Positions 23,234 to 37,621 of a stretch of DNA of 64,000 bases are shown piece after piece. The stretch is from the NCBI RefSeq assembly GCF_949987515.2, contig NW_027192658.1:3038001-3102000 (forward strand). Direction: 5' to 3'. The translations under genes were made by a program, and so were the position numbers. The notes below the pieces were generated by a model, which was given only the letters and a program-made list of their open reading frames with translations, was not told the origin of the DNA and did no database searches. The DNA is from Delphinus delphis. Its lineage: Eukaryota; Chordata; Mammalia; Artiodactyla; Delphinidae. Within the stretch, counting starts at the first letter, position 1; the number at the start of each line of letters is the position of its first letter.

Positions 23234-24986
23234 GAGAAATGTGAGGTTGGGTGAGGAAATGCACACCCTTTAAAGTAATACTACCTGGTACCCATTCAAT
23301 GGGTCCCAAATCTGCAGGTTCAAGGGATCTTCCTACAGCTAAAACATGCATGGAAAACCCAGAGGACTGTACACCATGTGATCGGGAGATGTGTCTAAAA
23401 TGCACCTCATTTATCCTCTCCTGGTGCTCCTGTTCACCATTCCAGCCACGCTACTTAGAATCTCCCCACTTGGAGAATCAGCACATTTAAACTTCTGTTT
23501 CACACATTTTGCAAATTGTGAGGAGGATGAACGGGAAGAGGGGGAACCAATGAGAGAAGAGTTGTAGGGGTTTGGACGGGCACATATCACTCTAATTTCC
23601 CATTAAGAGTAAGAATTAAAGGAAGGCTCAGCCTGCCTCGCCGGAGCCAAAATAGGGCCTGAAGCAATCCTGCGGGTTTGAGGCCAGCTCACAAAAGAGC
23701 AACTTAAAAAATGGAGCTCAGGGTCACTGCAATTCACAAACCTGCAGAGTTATAAATGAAAACTAACGTCCAAAAATATGTTGAGGTAAGGCAAAGAAGA
23801 GGATCTGAATGCAAGACAGAATTGCAAGAAACAGATTTCAAGAGATAGATTGGACTCGTCTTTAACGCACATGAAAAGCGGCAGAATTTCGACAATGATG
23901 CAGTTGGCCCAAAAGGGCGTATGCGTTTTTTCCTGATTATATCCAGGAAAAAACGCATACGCACTTTATGGGCAACGAAGCAAGCAAGCAATGCAAATGT
24001 GCACAACAAAGAAGTCTCACTTCCCACCGGTCAAAAGGGCCATCCTAAAAAATTGTAAAAACCAGAAATGCAGGACAGGCCATGGAGAACAGGGAGCCTT
24101 TATACGCTGATGGGCAGTGTGTGAACTGCCGAGAGCCACTCTGGAGAAGTGTATGGTGGTTCCTAAATCATCTAAAAAACAGAGCTACAGAGCATAGGAC
24201 TCTTCCAATCATGGGAGTATATCTAGGGAAGTCTAAAAATCAACAAGACACAAGCACACCACAGTTTAGGGCTACTCTGTTTACAAGAACCTCAACTTCA
24301 GTACACCTTAAATATCCCAGGAAAGAGAACAATGGATAAAGAAGATGTGGTACTTATGTACAATGGAATATCTCTTCACCATGAAATCAATGTAATAAGG
24401 CTAGTAGAAGGATAAAGAGTGGATTTAGGTCCGATAATACTACTTGAAATAAGTCAAACAGAAAAAGAAACATATCATAAGATATCACTTATAGAGGGAG
24501 GGTAAATATGGCTGCACAAGAAATGAATTACAGAACAGAACAGTGTCTCACATTTAGAAAACACACTTATGTCAGCTTAAGGGGAAAGGAGAGGTGGGGT
24601 GATGCATAAAACCAGAGTTTGAAATTAGCACAGATACCGTTCAATAAACCAAATAGGTATTAGACAAGATCTACACCTTGCTCAATGAACTGACCTCAAC
24701 ACACCCTATACACCGCAGAGAAATATATCTGAGGAATAAGAATCTTAAAACCCATGTATTGATATATATCTCCATAAGGGAATCAAGTGTGTGCAGAGCG
24801 GCACAAACACAGCAGTGAAAATGAGCTAAACCCCATTATAGAAATAAATTTTAAAAACAAAACGCTGAAACAATGAAAGAGAGAAAAATTCTTACAAAAT
24901 TCGCTCAGGGGCTGTGATGCAACCTGGATTGACCACATATAAACCCACAGCTGGATAAGACATAAGGCTGGACACTTGGGGCTGAC
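23234..24986 (+). repeat. satellite monomer B2, ancestral length (1,753 bp)
   Basis: Copy of A2, including the 167-bp block at 24819-24985. Palindrome 23904-23975. Confidence 0.92.
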
Positions 24987-26565
24987 AGGATTGGTGAGCT
25001 TTGGTGAGCAACTGCCGAAAGTTTAATGCAATACTTCATGCTACTCAGTCCAAGGGTCCCAACACTCCAGGTTGAAGGGAATCTTCCTACAGCTAAACCA
25101 TGCTTGGGAAACCCAGCGACTGGTATACCATATGATCGGGAAAGGTTTCTAAAACGCACCTCATTTTTCCTCTCCTGGGGCTCCGGATCGACATTCCAGC
25201 CGCTTTACTAACAACATCCCCACATGGAGTCAATGCCTTTAAGTTCTGGTATCGCACAGTCTGCAGTTAGTGCAGAGGATGAATGGGAATAGGGGGAACC
25301 AGTGAGAAACTAGCTGTAGCGGTTTCAATGGGCACATGTCACTCTAATATCACATCAGTAAGAAGAATTAACCAAAGGCACAGCAAGGTGCCCCAGAAGA
25401 AAAATAGGGCTTCGAGGAATCCTGTGGTTATGGGGCAAGACCACAAAAATAAGAGCTAAAAAATGGAGCTAAGGGCCACTGCAATTCAAAAACCTGCAGA
25501 GTTATAAAGGCCAACTATTTTTAAAAAATATATTTAGGTAAGGCTATGAAGAGGCATTGAAAGCAAGGCAGAATTGCAGGAAACCGATTTCAGGAGGTAG
25601 ACTGGAATTGCATTGAAAACATATGAAGAGAGTCAGAACCTCGACAATGATGCACTTGGCCAAAAAGTGCGTATGCTTTTTTTCCTGAATATATTCAGGA
25701 AAAAACGCATACGCCCTTTTTGGCCAACCAAGCAAGCTTGCAAAGGAAATCTGCACTACAATGAAGTCTCACTTCCACCTGGTCAAAAGGGCCATCTGAA
25801 AAAAGTGTAGAATCCATAAAGGCACGACAGGCAATGGAGAACTGGGAGCCTTCTTATGCTGATGGGCGGGATGTAAATTGCCAACAGCCACTCTGGAGAA
25901 GTGTATGGTGTTTCCTGAAACAACTAAAAAACAAAGCAACAGAGCCTAGGGCACTTCCACTTATGGTCCTATAACTTAGGGAAATTAAAATCAAAAAGAC
26001 ACAGCCACCCCAAAGTTTGGAACAGCTCTGTTTACAGGAAACTCGTTTACAGTACACGTTCAACATCGCAGAAATTGAAAAATGGATAAAGAAGTTGTGG
26101 TATTTAATTACAAAGCAATATCACTCAGCAGTGAAATCTATGTCATCAGGCCCTTAGCAGCACAATGAGTGGATTCAGGTATGATGATTCTAACTGAAAT
26201 AAATCACACAGAAAAAGAAACATCATAAGATATCACTAATACACGGAATGTAAACTTGGCTACACAGGAACTGAATTACAGAACAGAACAGGGTCTCAAA
26301 TTGAGAAAACCAACTTATGCTTGCTTAAGGGGAAAGGTGAGTTGGGGTGCTGCATAATACCAGAGATTGAAATGAGCACAGATAAAGTTCCTTAAGTCAA
26401 ATATGGAATAGACAAGAGCTGCTTCTTGCTCAACGAAATGGACTCAACACCGCATAATAAACGCCTATGAATGTACCTGACTAGTAAGTATCTTTAAACC
26501 TATGGATTGCTATGTCTCAGAAAGAGAATCAAGCATGTGTACAGGGGCATAAACGCAGCAGTGAT
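24987..26565 (+). repeat. satellite monomer B3, transition monomer
   Basis: Copy of A3, but from about 25575 it is noticeably more different from A3 than the preceding sequence. Palindrome 25656-25727 carries two left-arm changes where A3 has changes elsewhere. Confidence 0.93.
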
Positions 26566-28144
26566 AGGATTGGAGAGGTTCGGTGAGCAAATGAAGACCC
26601 TTTGAAGTCATATTGCATGGTACCCATTCCACGGGTTTCAACTACCCAGGTTTAAGGTATTCTTCCTTCAGCTAAAACATGCATGTGGAACCCAGAGTAT
26701 GATCAACCGTGTGAACGGGAGACGTGTTCAAATATGTTTCAGTTTCCGTACCCTGGTACTCGGGTGCAACATTCCAGACGCTTTACTAACACTCTCCCCA
26801 CTTGGAGAGTCAGCACCTTTAACCTCCTGTTTGGCCCAGTTTGCAATTTCTGCGGAAGATGAACAGGAATAGCGAGAACCAATGAGAGACTAGCTGGAGG
26901 TGTTTGGACGGGCAAATTTAACTCTCATTTCCCACCAGGAAGAGGAAATAACCAAAGGCTCAGCATGCCGTGCCGGAACAAGATTAGGGCCTGAAGCCAT
27001 CCTGCGGTGTTGCGGCCAGCTCAAAAGAAAGCGAGTTGAAGAAAGGAGCTCAGGGACACTGTAATTCACAAACCTGCAACGTTATAAATGACAGCTATCG
27101 TCCAAAAATATACTGAAGTAAGGTTGCCAAGAGGACTTGAAAGCGGGGCAGAATTGCAGGAAACCGATTTCAGGAGGTAGACTGGAATTGCATTGAAAGC
27201 ATAGGAAAAGAGGCAGAACGTCCACAATGATGCACTTGGCCAAAAAGGGCGTATGCGTTTTTTCCTGAATATATTCAGGAAAAAACGCATACGCCCTTTT
27301 TGGCCAACCAAGCAAACTTGTAAAAGAAATCTGCACTACAATGAAGTCTCACTTCCCCCCGGTCAAAAGGGCCATCTGAAAAAAGTGTAAAATCCAGAAA
27401 GGCAGGACAGGCCATGGAGAACTGGGAGCCTTGTTATGCTGATGGGCGGGATGTAAATTGCCAACAGACACTCGGGAGAAGTGTATGGTGTTTCCTGAAA
27501 CATCTAAAAAACAAAGCAACAGAGCCTAGGGCACTTCCACTTATGGTCCTATAGCTTAGGGAAATTAAAATCAAAAAGACACAGCGACCCCAAAGTTTGG
27601 GACGGCTCTGTTTACAAGAACCTCGTTTACAGTACAAGTTCAACATTGCAGAAAGTGAAAAATGGATAAAGAAGTTGTGGTATTTACTTACAAAGCAATA
27701 TCACTCAGCAATGAAATCTGTGTCATCAGGCCCTTCGCAGCACAATGAGTGGATTCAGGTATGATGATTCTAACTGAAATAAGTCACACAGAAAAAGAAA
27801 CATCATAAGATATCAGTAATACACGGAATGTAAACTTGGCTACACAGGAACACAATTACAGAATAGAACAGGGTCTCAAATTAGAAAACCAACTTATGCT
27901 TACTTAAGGGTAAAGGTGAGTTGGGGTGCTGCATAAAACCAGAGATTGAAATGAGCACAGATAAATTTCCATAAGCTAAATATGGAATAGACAAGAGCTA
28001 CTCCTTGCTCAACGAAATGGACTCAACACCGCATATTAAACACCTAAGAATGTACCTGACTAGTAAGTATCTTAAAACCTATGGATTGCTATGTCTCCGA
28101 AAGAGAATCAAGCATGTGTACAGGGGCATAAACGCAGCAGTGAT
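26566..28144 (+). repeat. satellite monomer B4
   Basis: 1,579 bp. Perfect palindrome 27236-27307. Counterpart of A4, which lacks perfect arms. Confidence 0.95.
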
Positions 28145-29724
28145 AGGATTGGAGAGGTTCGGTGAGCAAATGAAGACCCTTTGAAGTCATATTGCATGGT
28201 ACCCATTACACAGGTCTCAACTCTCCAGGTTTAAGGTATTCTTCCTTCAGCTAAAACATGCATGTGGAACCCAGAGTATGATCAACCGTGTGAATGAGAG
28301 ACGTGTTCAAATATGTCTCAGTTTTCCTCCCCTGGTACTCGGGTGCAACATTCCAGACGCTTTACTAACACTCTCCCCACTTGGAGAGTCAGTGCCTTTA
28401 ACCTCCTGTTTGGCCCAGTTTGCAATTTCTGCGGAAGATGAACAGGAATAGTGAGAACCAATGAGAGACTAGCTGGAGGTGTCTGGACGGGCAAATTTAA
28501 CTCTCATTTCCCACCAGGAAGAGGAAATAACCAAAGGCTCAGCGTGCCGTGCCGGAACCAGATTAGGGCCTGAAGCCATCCTGCGGTGTTGCGGCCAGCT
28601 CAAAAGAAAGCGAGTTGAGGAAAGGAGCTCAGGGGCACTGTAATTCACAAACCTGCAGAGTTATAAATGACAGCTATCGTCCAAAAATAGACTGAAGTAA
28701 GGCTGCCAAGAGGACTTGAAAGCGGGGCAGAATTGCAGGAAACCGATTTCAGGAGGTAGACTGGAATTGCATTGAAAGCATAGGAAAAGAGGCAGAACGT
28801 CCACAATGATGCACTTGGCCAAAAAGGGCGTATGCGTTTTTTCCTGAATATATTCAGGAAAAAACGCATACGCCCTTTTTGGCCAACCAAGCAAGCTTGC
28901 AAAGGAAATCTGCACTACAATGAAGTCTCACTTCCCCCCGGTTAAAAGGGCCATCTGAAAAAAGTGTAAAATCCAGAAAGGCAGGACAGGCCATGGAGAA
29001 CTGGGAGCCTTGTTATGCTGATGGGCGGGATGTAAATTGCCAACAGACACTCGGGAGAAGTGTATGGTGTTTCCTGAAACATCTAAAAAACAAAGCAACA
29101 GAACCTAGGGCACTTCCACTTATGGTCCTATAGCTTAGGGAAATTAAAATCAAAAAGACACAGCCACCTCAAAGTTTGGAACGGCTCTGTTTACAAGAAC
29201 CTCGTTTACAGTACAAGTTCAACATTGCAGAAAGTGAAAAATGGATAAAGAAGTTGTGGTACTTACTTACAAAGCAATATCACTCAGCAATGAAATCTGT
29301 GTCATCAGGCCCTTAGCAGCACAATGAGTGGATTCAGGTATGATGATTCTAACTGAAATAAGTCACACAGAAAAAGAAACATCATAAGATATCAGTAATA
29401 CACGGAATGTAAACTTGGCTACACAGGAACTGAATTACAGAACAGAACAGGGTCTCAAATTTGGAAAACCAACTTATGCTTGCTTAAGGGGAAAGGTGAG
29501 TTGGGGTGCTGCATAAAACCAGAGATTGAAATGAGCACAGATAAAGTTCCTTAAGCCAAATATGGAATAGACAAGAGCTACTCCTTGCTCAACGAAATGG
29601 ACTCTACACCGCATATTAAACGCCTAAGAATGTACCTGACTAGTAAGTGTCTTAAAACCTATGGATTGCTATGTCTCCGAAAGAGAATCAAGCATGTGTA
29701 CAGGGGCATAAAAGCAGCAGTGAT
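28145..29724 (+). repeat. satellite monomer B5
   Basis: 1,580 bp. Perfect palindrome 28815-28886. Counterpart of A5. Confidence 0.95.
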
Positions 29725-31302
29725 AGGATTGGAGAGGTTCGGTGAGCAAATGAAGACCCTTTGAAGTCATATTGCAGGGTACCCATTCCACGGGTTTCAA
29801 CTACCCGGGTTTTAGGTATTCTTCCTTCAGCTAAAACATGCATGTGGAACCCAGAGTATGATCAACCGTGTGAACGGGAGACGTGTTCAAATATGTCTCA
29901 GTTTTCCTCCCCTGGTACTCGGGTGCAACTTTCCAGACGCTTTACTAACACTCTCCCCACTTGGAGAGTCAGCGCCTTTAACCACCTGTTTGGCCCAGTT
30001 TGCAATTTCTGCGGAAGATGAACAGGAATAGGGAGAACCAATGAGAGACTAGCTGGAGGTGTCTGGACGGGCAAATTTAACTCTCATTTCCCACCAGGAA
30101 GAGGAAATAACCAAAGGCTCAGCGTGCCGTGCCGGAACCAGATTAGGGCCTGAAGCCATCCTTCGGTGTTGCGGCCAGCTCAAAAGAAAGTGAGTTTAAG
30201 AAAGGAGCTCAGGGGTACTGTAATTCACAAACCTGCAGAGTTATAAATGACAGCTATCGTCCAAAAATATACTGAAGTAAGGCTTCCAAGAGGACTTGAA
30301 AGCAGGGCAGAATTGCAGGAAACTGATTTCAGGAGGTAGACTGGAATTGCATTGAAAGCATAGGAAAAGAGGCAGAACGTCCACAATGATGCACTTGGCC
30401 AAAATGGCATATGCGTTTTTTCTGGAATATATTCAGGAAAAAATGCATACGACCTTTTTGGCCAACCAAGCAAGCTTGCAAAGGAAATCTGCACTACAAT
30501 GAAGTCTCACTTCCCCCCGGTCAAAAGGGCCATCTGAAAAAAGTGTAAAATCCAGAAAGGCAGGACAGGCCATGGAGAACTGGGAGCCTTGTTATGCTGA
30601 TGGGCGGGATGTAAATTGCCAACAGACACTCGGGAGAAGTGTATGGTGTTTCCTGAAACATCTAAAAAACAAAGCAACAGAGCCTAGGGCACTTCCACTT
30701 ATGGTCCTATAGCTTAGGGAAATTAAAATCAAAAAGACACAACCACCCCAAAGTTTGGAACGGCTCTGTTTACAAAAACCTCATTTACAGTACAAGTTCA
30801 ACATTGCAGAAAGTGAAAAATGGATAAAGAAGTTGTGGTATTTACTTACAAAGCAATATCACTCAGCAATGAAATCTATGTCATCAGGCCCTTAGCAGCA
30901 CAATGAGTGGATTCAGGTATGATGATTCTAACTGAAATAAGTCACACAGAAAAAGAAACATCATAGATATCAGTAATACACGGAATGGAAACTTGGCTAC
31001 ACAGGAACTGAATTACAGAACAGAACAGGGTCTCAAATTTAGAAAACCAACTTATGCTTGCTTAAGGGGAAAGGTGAGTTGGGGTGCTGCATAAAACCAA
31101 AGATTGAAATGAGCACAGATAAAGTTCCTTAAGCCAAATATGGAATAGACAAGAGCTACTCCTTGCTCAACGAAATGGACTCAACACCCCATATTAAACT
31201 CCTAAGAAAGTACCTGACTAGTAAGTATCTTAAAGCCTATGGATTGCTATGTCTCCAAAAGAGAATCAAGCGTGTGTACAGGGGCATAAACGCAGCAGTG
31301 AT
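29725..31302 (+). repeat. satellite monomer B6
   Basis: 1,578 bp. Palindrome 30395-30465 is the most damaged in this array: one base short, with changes in both arms. Confidence 0.95.
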
Positions 31303-32882
31303 AGGATTGGAGAGGTTCGGTGAGCAAATGAAGACCCTTTGAAGTCATATTGCATGGTACCCATTACACCGGTCTCAACTCTCTAGGTTTAAAGTATTCT
31401 TCCTTCAGCTAAAACATTCATGTGGAACCCAGAGTATGATCAACCGTGTGAACGGGAGACGTGTTCAAATATGCCTCAGTTTTAGTCCCCTGGTACTCGG
31501 GTGCAACATTCCAGACGCTTTACTAACACTCTCCCCACTTGGAGAGTCAGTGCCTTTAACCTCCTATTTGGCCCAGTTTGCAATTTCTGCGGAAGATGAA
31601 CAGGAATAGGGAGAACCAATGAGAGACTAGCTGGAGGTGTCTGGATGGGCAAATTTAACTCTCATTTCCCACCAGGAAGAGGAAATAACCAAAGGCTCAG
31701 CGTGCCGAGCCGGAACCAGATTAGGGCCTGAAGCCATCCTGCGGTGTTGCGGCCAGCTCACAAGAAAGCGAGTTGAAGAAAGGAGCTCAGGGGCACTGTA
31801 ATTCACAAACCTGCAGAGTTATAAATGACAGCTATCGTCCAAAAATAGACTGAAGTAAGGCTGCCAAGAGGACTTGAAAGCGGGGCAGAATTGCAGGAAA
31901 CCGATTTCAGGAGGTAGACTGGAATTGCATTGAAAGCATAGGAAAAGAGGCAGAACGACCACAATGATGCACTTGGCCAAAAAGGGCGTATGCGTTTTTT
32001 CCTGAATATATTCAGGAAAAAACGCATACGCCCTTTTTGGCCAACCAAGCAAGCTGGCAAAGGAAATCTGCACTACAATGAAGTCTCACTGCCCCCTGGT
32101 CAAAAGGGCCATCTGAAAAAAGGGTAAAATCCAGAAAGGCAGGACAGGCCATGGAGAACTGGGAGCCTTGTTATGCTGATGGGCGGGATGTAAATTGCCA
32201 ACAGACACTCGGGAGAAGTGTATGGTGTTTCCTGAAACATCTAAAAAACAAAGCAACAGAGCCTAGGGCACTTCCACTTATGGTCCTATAGCTTAGGGAA
32301 ATTAAAATCAAAAAGACACAGCCACCCCAAAGTTTGGGACGCCTCTGTTTACAAGAACCTCGTTTACCGTACAAGTTCAATATCACAGAAAGTGAAAAAT
32401 GGATAAAGAACTTGTGGTACTTACGTACAATGCAGTATCACTCAGCAATGAAATCTATGTCATCAGGCCCGTGGCAGCATAATGAGTGGATTCAGGTACG
32501 ATGATTCTAACTGAAATAAGTCACACAGAAAAAGAAACATCATAAGATATCAGTAATACACGGAATGTAAACTTGGCTACACAGGAACTGAATTACAGAA
32601 CAGAACAGGGTCTCAAATTTAGAAAACCAACTTATGCTTGCTTAAGGGGAAAGGTGAGTTGGGGTGCTGCATAAAACCAGAGATTGAAATGAGCACAGAT
32701 AAAGTTCCTTAAGCCAAATATGGAATAGACAAGAGCTACTCCTTGCTCAACGAAATGGACTCAACACCCCATATTAAACGCCTAAGTATGTACCTGACTA
32801 GTAAGTATCTTAAAACCTATGGATTGCTATGTCTCCAAAAGGGAATCAAGCATGTGTACAGGGGCATAAATGCAGCAGTGAT
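31303..32882 (+). repeat. satellite monomer B7
   Basis: 1,580 bp. Perfect palindrome 31973-32044. The right half has the 'tttaccgtacaag' and 'cttacgtacaatgcag' variant shared with B9 and, in related form, A3. Confidence 0.95.
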
Positions 32883-34462
32883 AGGATTGGAGAGGTTCGG
32901 TGAGCAAATGAAGACCCTTTGAAGTCATATTGCATGGTACCCATTCCACGGGTCTCAACTCTGCAGGTTTCAGGTATTCTTCCTTCAGCTAAAACATGCA
33001 TGTGGAACCCAGAGTATGATCAACTGTGTGAACGGGAGACGTGTTCAAATATGTCTCAGTTTTCCTCCCCTTGTATTCGGGTGCAACATTCCAGATGCTT
33101 TATTAACACTCTCCCCACTTGGAGAGTCAGCACCTTTAACCTCCTGTTTGGCCCAGTTTGCAATTTCTGCGGAAGATGAACAGGAATAGGGAGAACCAAT
33201 GGGAGACTCGCTGGAGTTGTCTGGACGGGCAAATTGAACTCTCATTTCCCACCAGGAAGAGGAATTAACCAAAGGCTCAGCGTGCCGTGCCGGAACCAGA
33301 TTAGGGCCTGAAGCCATCCTGCGATGTTGCAGCCAGGTCACAAGAAAGCGAGTTGAAGAAAGGAGCTCAGGGGCACTGTAATTCACAAACCTGCAGAGTT
33401 ATAAATGACAGCTATCGTCCAAAAATATACTGAAGTAAGGCTGCCAAGAGGACTTGAAAGCGGGGCAGAATTGCAGGAAACCGATTTCAGGAGGTAGACT
33501 GGAATTGCATTGAAAGCATAGGAAAAGAGGCAGAACGTCCACAATGATGCACTTGGCCAAAAAGGGCGTATGCGTTTTTTCCTGAATATATTCAGGAAAA
33601 AACGCATACGCCCTTTTTGGCCAACCAAGCAAGCTTGCAAAGGAAATCTGCAGTACAATGAACTCTCACTTCCCCCCGGTCAAAAGGGCCATCTGAAAAA
33701 AGTGTAAAATCCAGAAAGGCAGGACAGGCCATGGAGAACTGGGAGCCTTTTTATGCTGATGGGCGGGATGTAAATTGCCAACAGACACTTGGGAGAAGTG
33801 TATGGTGTTTCCTGAAACATCTAAAAAACAAAGCAACAGAGCCTAGGGCACTTCCACTTATGGTCCTATAGCTTAGGGAAATTAAAATCAAAAAGACACA
33901 GCCACCCCAAAGTTTGGAATGGCTCTGTATACAAGAACCTCGTTTACAGTACAAGTTCAACATCGCAGAAAGTGAAAAATGGATAAAGAAGTTGTGGTAT
34001 TTACTTACAAAACAATATCACTCAGCAATGAAATCTGTGTCATCAGGCCCTTAGCAGCACAATGAGTGGATTCAGGTATGATGATTCTAACTGAAATAAG
34101 TCACACAGAAAAAGAAACATCATAAGATATCAGTAATACACGGAATGTAAACTTGGCTACACAGGAACTGAATTACAGAACAGAACAGGGTCTCAAATTT
34201 AGAAAACCAACTTATGCTTGCTTAAGGGGAAAGGTGAGTTGGGGTGCTGCATAAAACCAGAGATCGAAATGAGCACAGATAAAGTTCCTTAAGCCAAATA
34301 TGGAATAGACAAGAGCTACTCCTTGCTCAACGAAATGGACTCAACACCGCATATTAAACGCCTAAGAATGTACCTGACTAGTAAGTATCCTAAAACCTAT
34401 GGATTGCTATGTCTCCGAAAGAGAATGAAGCATGTGTACAGGGGCATAAACACAGCAGTGAA
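32883..34462 (+). repeat. satellite monomer B8
   Basis: 1,580 bp. Perfect palindrome 33553-33624. 'agatcgaaatgag' variant at 34261, shared with B10 and B11. Confidence 0.95.
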
Positions 34463-36041
34463 AGGATTGGAGAGGTTCGGTGAGCAAAAGAAGACCCTTT
34501 GAAGTCATATTACATGGTACCCATTCCACGGGTCTCAACTCTCCAGGTTTAAGGTATTGTTCCTTCAGCTAAAACTTGCACGTGGAACCTAGAGTATGAT
34601 CAACCATGTGATCGGGAGACGTGTTCAAATATTTCTCAGTTTCCGTATCCTGGTACTCGGGTGCAACATTCCACACACTTTACCAACACTCTCCCGACTT
34701 GGAGAGTCAGTCCCTTAAATCTCCTGTTTGGCCCAGTTTGCAATTTCTGCGGAAGATGAACAGGAATAGTGAGAACCAATGAGAGACTACCGGGAGGTGT
34801 CCTGACGGGCAAATTTAACACTCACATCCCACCAGGAAGAGGAATTAACCAAAGGCTCACCGTGCCGTGCCGGAACCAGATTAGGGCCTGAAGCCATCCT
34901 GTGGTGTTGCGGCCAGCTCACAAGAAAGCGAGTTGAAGAAAGGAGCTCAGGGGCACTGTAATTCACAAACCTGCAGAGTTATAAATGACAGCTATCGTCC
35001 AAAAATAGACTGAAGTAAGGCTGCCAAGAGGACTTGAAAGCGGGGCAGAATTGCAGGAAACCGATTTCAGGAGGTAGACTGGAATTGCATTGAAAGCATA
35101 GGAAAAGAGGCAGAACGTCCACAATGATGCACTTGGCCAAAAAGGGCGTATGCGTTTTTTCCTGAATATATTCAGGAAAAAACGCATACGCCCTTTTTGG
35201 CCAACCAAGCAAGCTTGCAAAGAAGTCTGCAGTACAATGAAGTCTCACTTCCCCCCGGTCAAAAGGGCCATCTGAAAAAAGTGTAAAATCAAAAAAGGCA
35301 GGACAGGACATGGAGAACTGGGAGCCTTGTTATGCTGATGGGCGGGATGAAAATTGCCAACAGACACTCGGGAGAAGTGTATGGTGTTAACTGAACCATC
35401 TAAAAAACAAAGCAACAGAGCCTAGGGCACTTCCACTTATGGTCCTATAGCTTAGGGAAATTAAAATCAAAAAGACACAGCCACCCCAAAATTTGGGACG
35501 CCTCTGTTTACAAGAACCTCGTTTACCGTACAAGTTCAATATCACAGAAAGTGAAAAATGGATAAAGAACTTGTGGTACTTACGTACAATGCAGTATCAC
35601 TCAGCAATGAAATCTATGTCATCAGGCCCGTAGCAGCATAATGAGTGGATTCAGGTACGATGATTCTAACTGAAATAAGTCACACAGAAAAAGAAACATC
35701 ATAAGATATCACTAATACACGGAATGTAAACTTGGCTACACAGGAACTGAATTCCAAAAGAGCACAGGTTCTCAAATTCAGAAAACCAACTTATGCTTGC
35801 TTAAGGGGAAAGGTGAGTTGGGGTGCTGCATAAAACCAAAGATTGAAATGAGCACAGATAAAGTTCCTTAAGCCAAATATGGAATAGACAAGAGCTACTC
35901 CTTGCTGAAAGAAATGGACTCAACACCCCATATTAAACGCCTAAGAATGTAACTGACTAGTAAGTATCTTAAAACCTATGGATTTCTATGTCTCCAAAAG
36001 AGAATCAAGCGTGTGTACAGGGGCATAAACGCAGCAGTGAT
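34463..36041 (+). repeat. satellite monomer B9
   Basis: 1,579 bp. Perfect palindrome 35133-35204. The left end reads 'cagtgaaaggattgg' with 'gagcaaaagaaga', shared only with B11. Confidence 0.95.
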
Positions 36042-37621
36042 ATGATTGGAGAGGTTCGGTGAGCAAACGAAGACCCTTTGAAGTCATATTGCATGGTACC
36101 CATTCCACGGGTTTCAACTACCCAGGTTTAAGGTATTCTTCCTTCAGCTAAAACATGCATGTGGAACCTAGAGTATGATCAACCATGTGATCGGGAGACG
36201 TGTTCAAATATGTCTCAGTTTTTGTACCCTGGTACTCGGGTGCAACATTCCAGACGCTTTACTAACACTCTCCCCACTTGGAGAGTCAGTCCCTTTAACC
36301 TCCTGTTTGGCCCAGTTTGCAATTTCTGCGGAAGATGAACAGGAATAGGGAGAACCAATGAGAGACTAGCTGGAGGTGTCTGGACGGGCAAATTTAACTC
36401 TCATTTCCCACCAGGAAGAGGAATTAACCAAAGGCTCAGTGTGCCGTGCCGGAACCAGATTAGGACCTGAAGCCATCCTGCGGTGTTGCGGCCAGCTGAA
36501 AAGAAAGCGAGTTGAAGAAAGGAGCTCAGGGGCACTGTAATTCACAAACCTGCAGAGTTATAAATGACAGCTATCGTCCAAAAATAGACTGAAGTAAGGC
36601 TGCCAAGAGGACTTGAAAGCGGGGCAGAATTGCAGGAAACCGATTTCAGGAGGTAGACTGGAATTGCATTGAAAGCATAGGAAAAGAGGCAGAACGTCCA
36701 CAATGATGCACTTGGCCAAAAAGGGCGTATGCGTTTTTTTCCTGAATATATTCAGGAAAAAACGCATACGCCCTTTTTGGCCAACCAAGCAAGCTTGCAA
36801 AGGAAATCTGCACTACAATGAAGTCTCACTTCCCCCCGGTCAAAAGAGTCATCTGAAAAAAGTGTAAAATCCAGAAAGGCAGGACAGGCCATGGAGAACT
36901 GGGAGCCTTGTTATGCTGATGGGCGGGATGTAAATTGCCAACAGACAATCGGGAGAAGTGTATCGTGTTTCCTGAAACATCTAAAAAACAAAGCAACAGA
37001 ACCTAGGCCACTTCCACTTATGGTCCTAAGCTTAGGGAAATTAAAATCAAAAACACACAGCCACCCTAAAGTTTGGGACGCCTCTGTTTACAAGAACCTC
37101 GTTTACAGTACAAGTTCAACATCGCAGAAAGTGAAAAATGGATAAAGAAGTTGTGGTATTTACTTACAAAGCAATATCACTCAGCAATGAAATCTATGTC
37201 ATCAGGCCCTTAGCAGCACAATGAGTGGATTCAGGTATGATGATTCTAACTGAAATAAGTCACACAGAAAAAGAAACATCATAAGATATCAGTAATACAC
37301 GGAATGTAAACTTGGCTACACAGGAACTGAATTACAGAACAGAACAGGGTCTCAAATTTAGAAAACCAACTTATGCTTGCTTAAGGGGAAAGGTGAGTTG
37401 GGGTGCTGCATAAAACCAGAGATCGAAATGAGCACAGATAAAGTTCCTTAAGCCAAATATGGAATAGACAAGAGCTACTGCTTGCTCAACGAAATGGACT
37501 CGACACCCCATATTAAATGCCTAAGAATGTACCTGACTAGTAAGTATCTTAAAACCTATGGATTGCTATGTCTCCGAAAGAGAATCAAGCATGTGTACAG
37601 GGGCATAAACACAGCAGTGAA
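36042..37621 (+). repeat. satellite monomer B10
   Basis: 1,580 bp. Palindrome 36712-36784 has one extra T in the left-arm T run, otherwise symmetric. Confidence 0.95.

Larger units (their letters stand above)
16346..25575 (+). repeat. 16.3-kb tandem duplication, well-conserved part, copy 2
   Basis: Second copy of 1-9230. Palindrome positions stay in step (5821 and 22166, 7561 and 23906, 9313 and 25658, 10893 and 27238, 12472 and 28817, 14052 and 30397), so the register persists beyond the near-identical part. It slips by 2 bp by the next monomer (15632 versus 31975). Copy 2 then runs into a long uninterrupted array, whereas copy 1 is cut off after monomer A7 by this second island. Confidence 0.95.
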
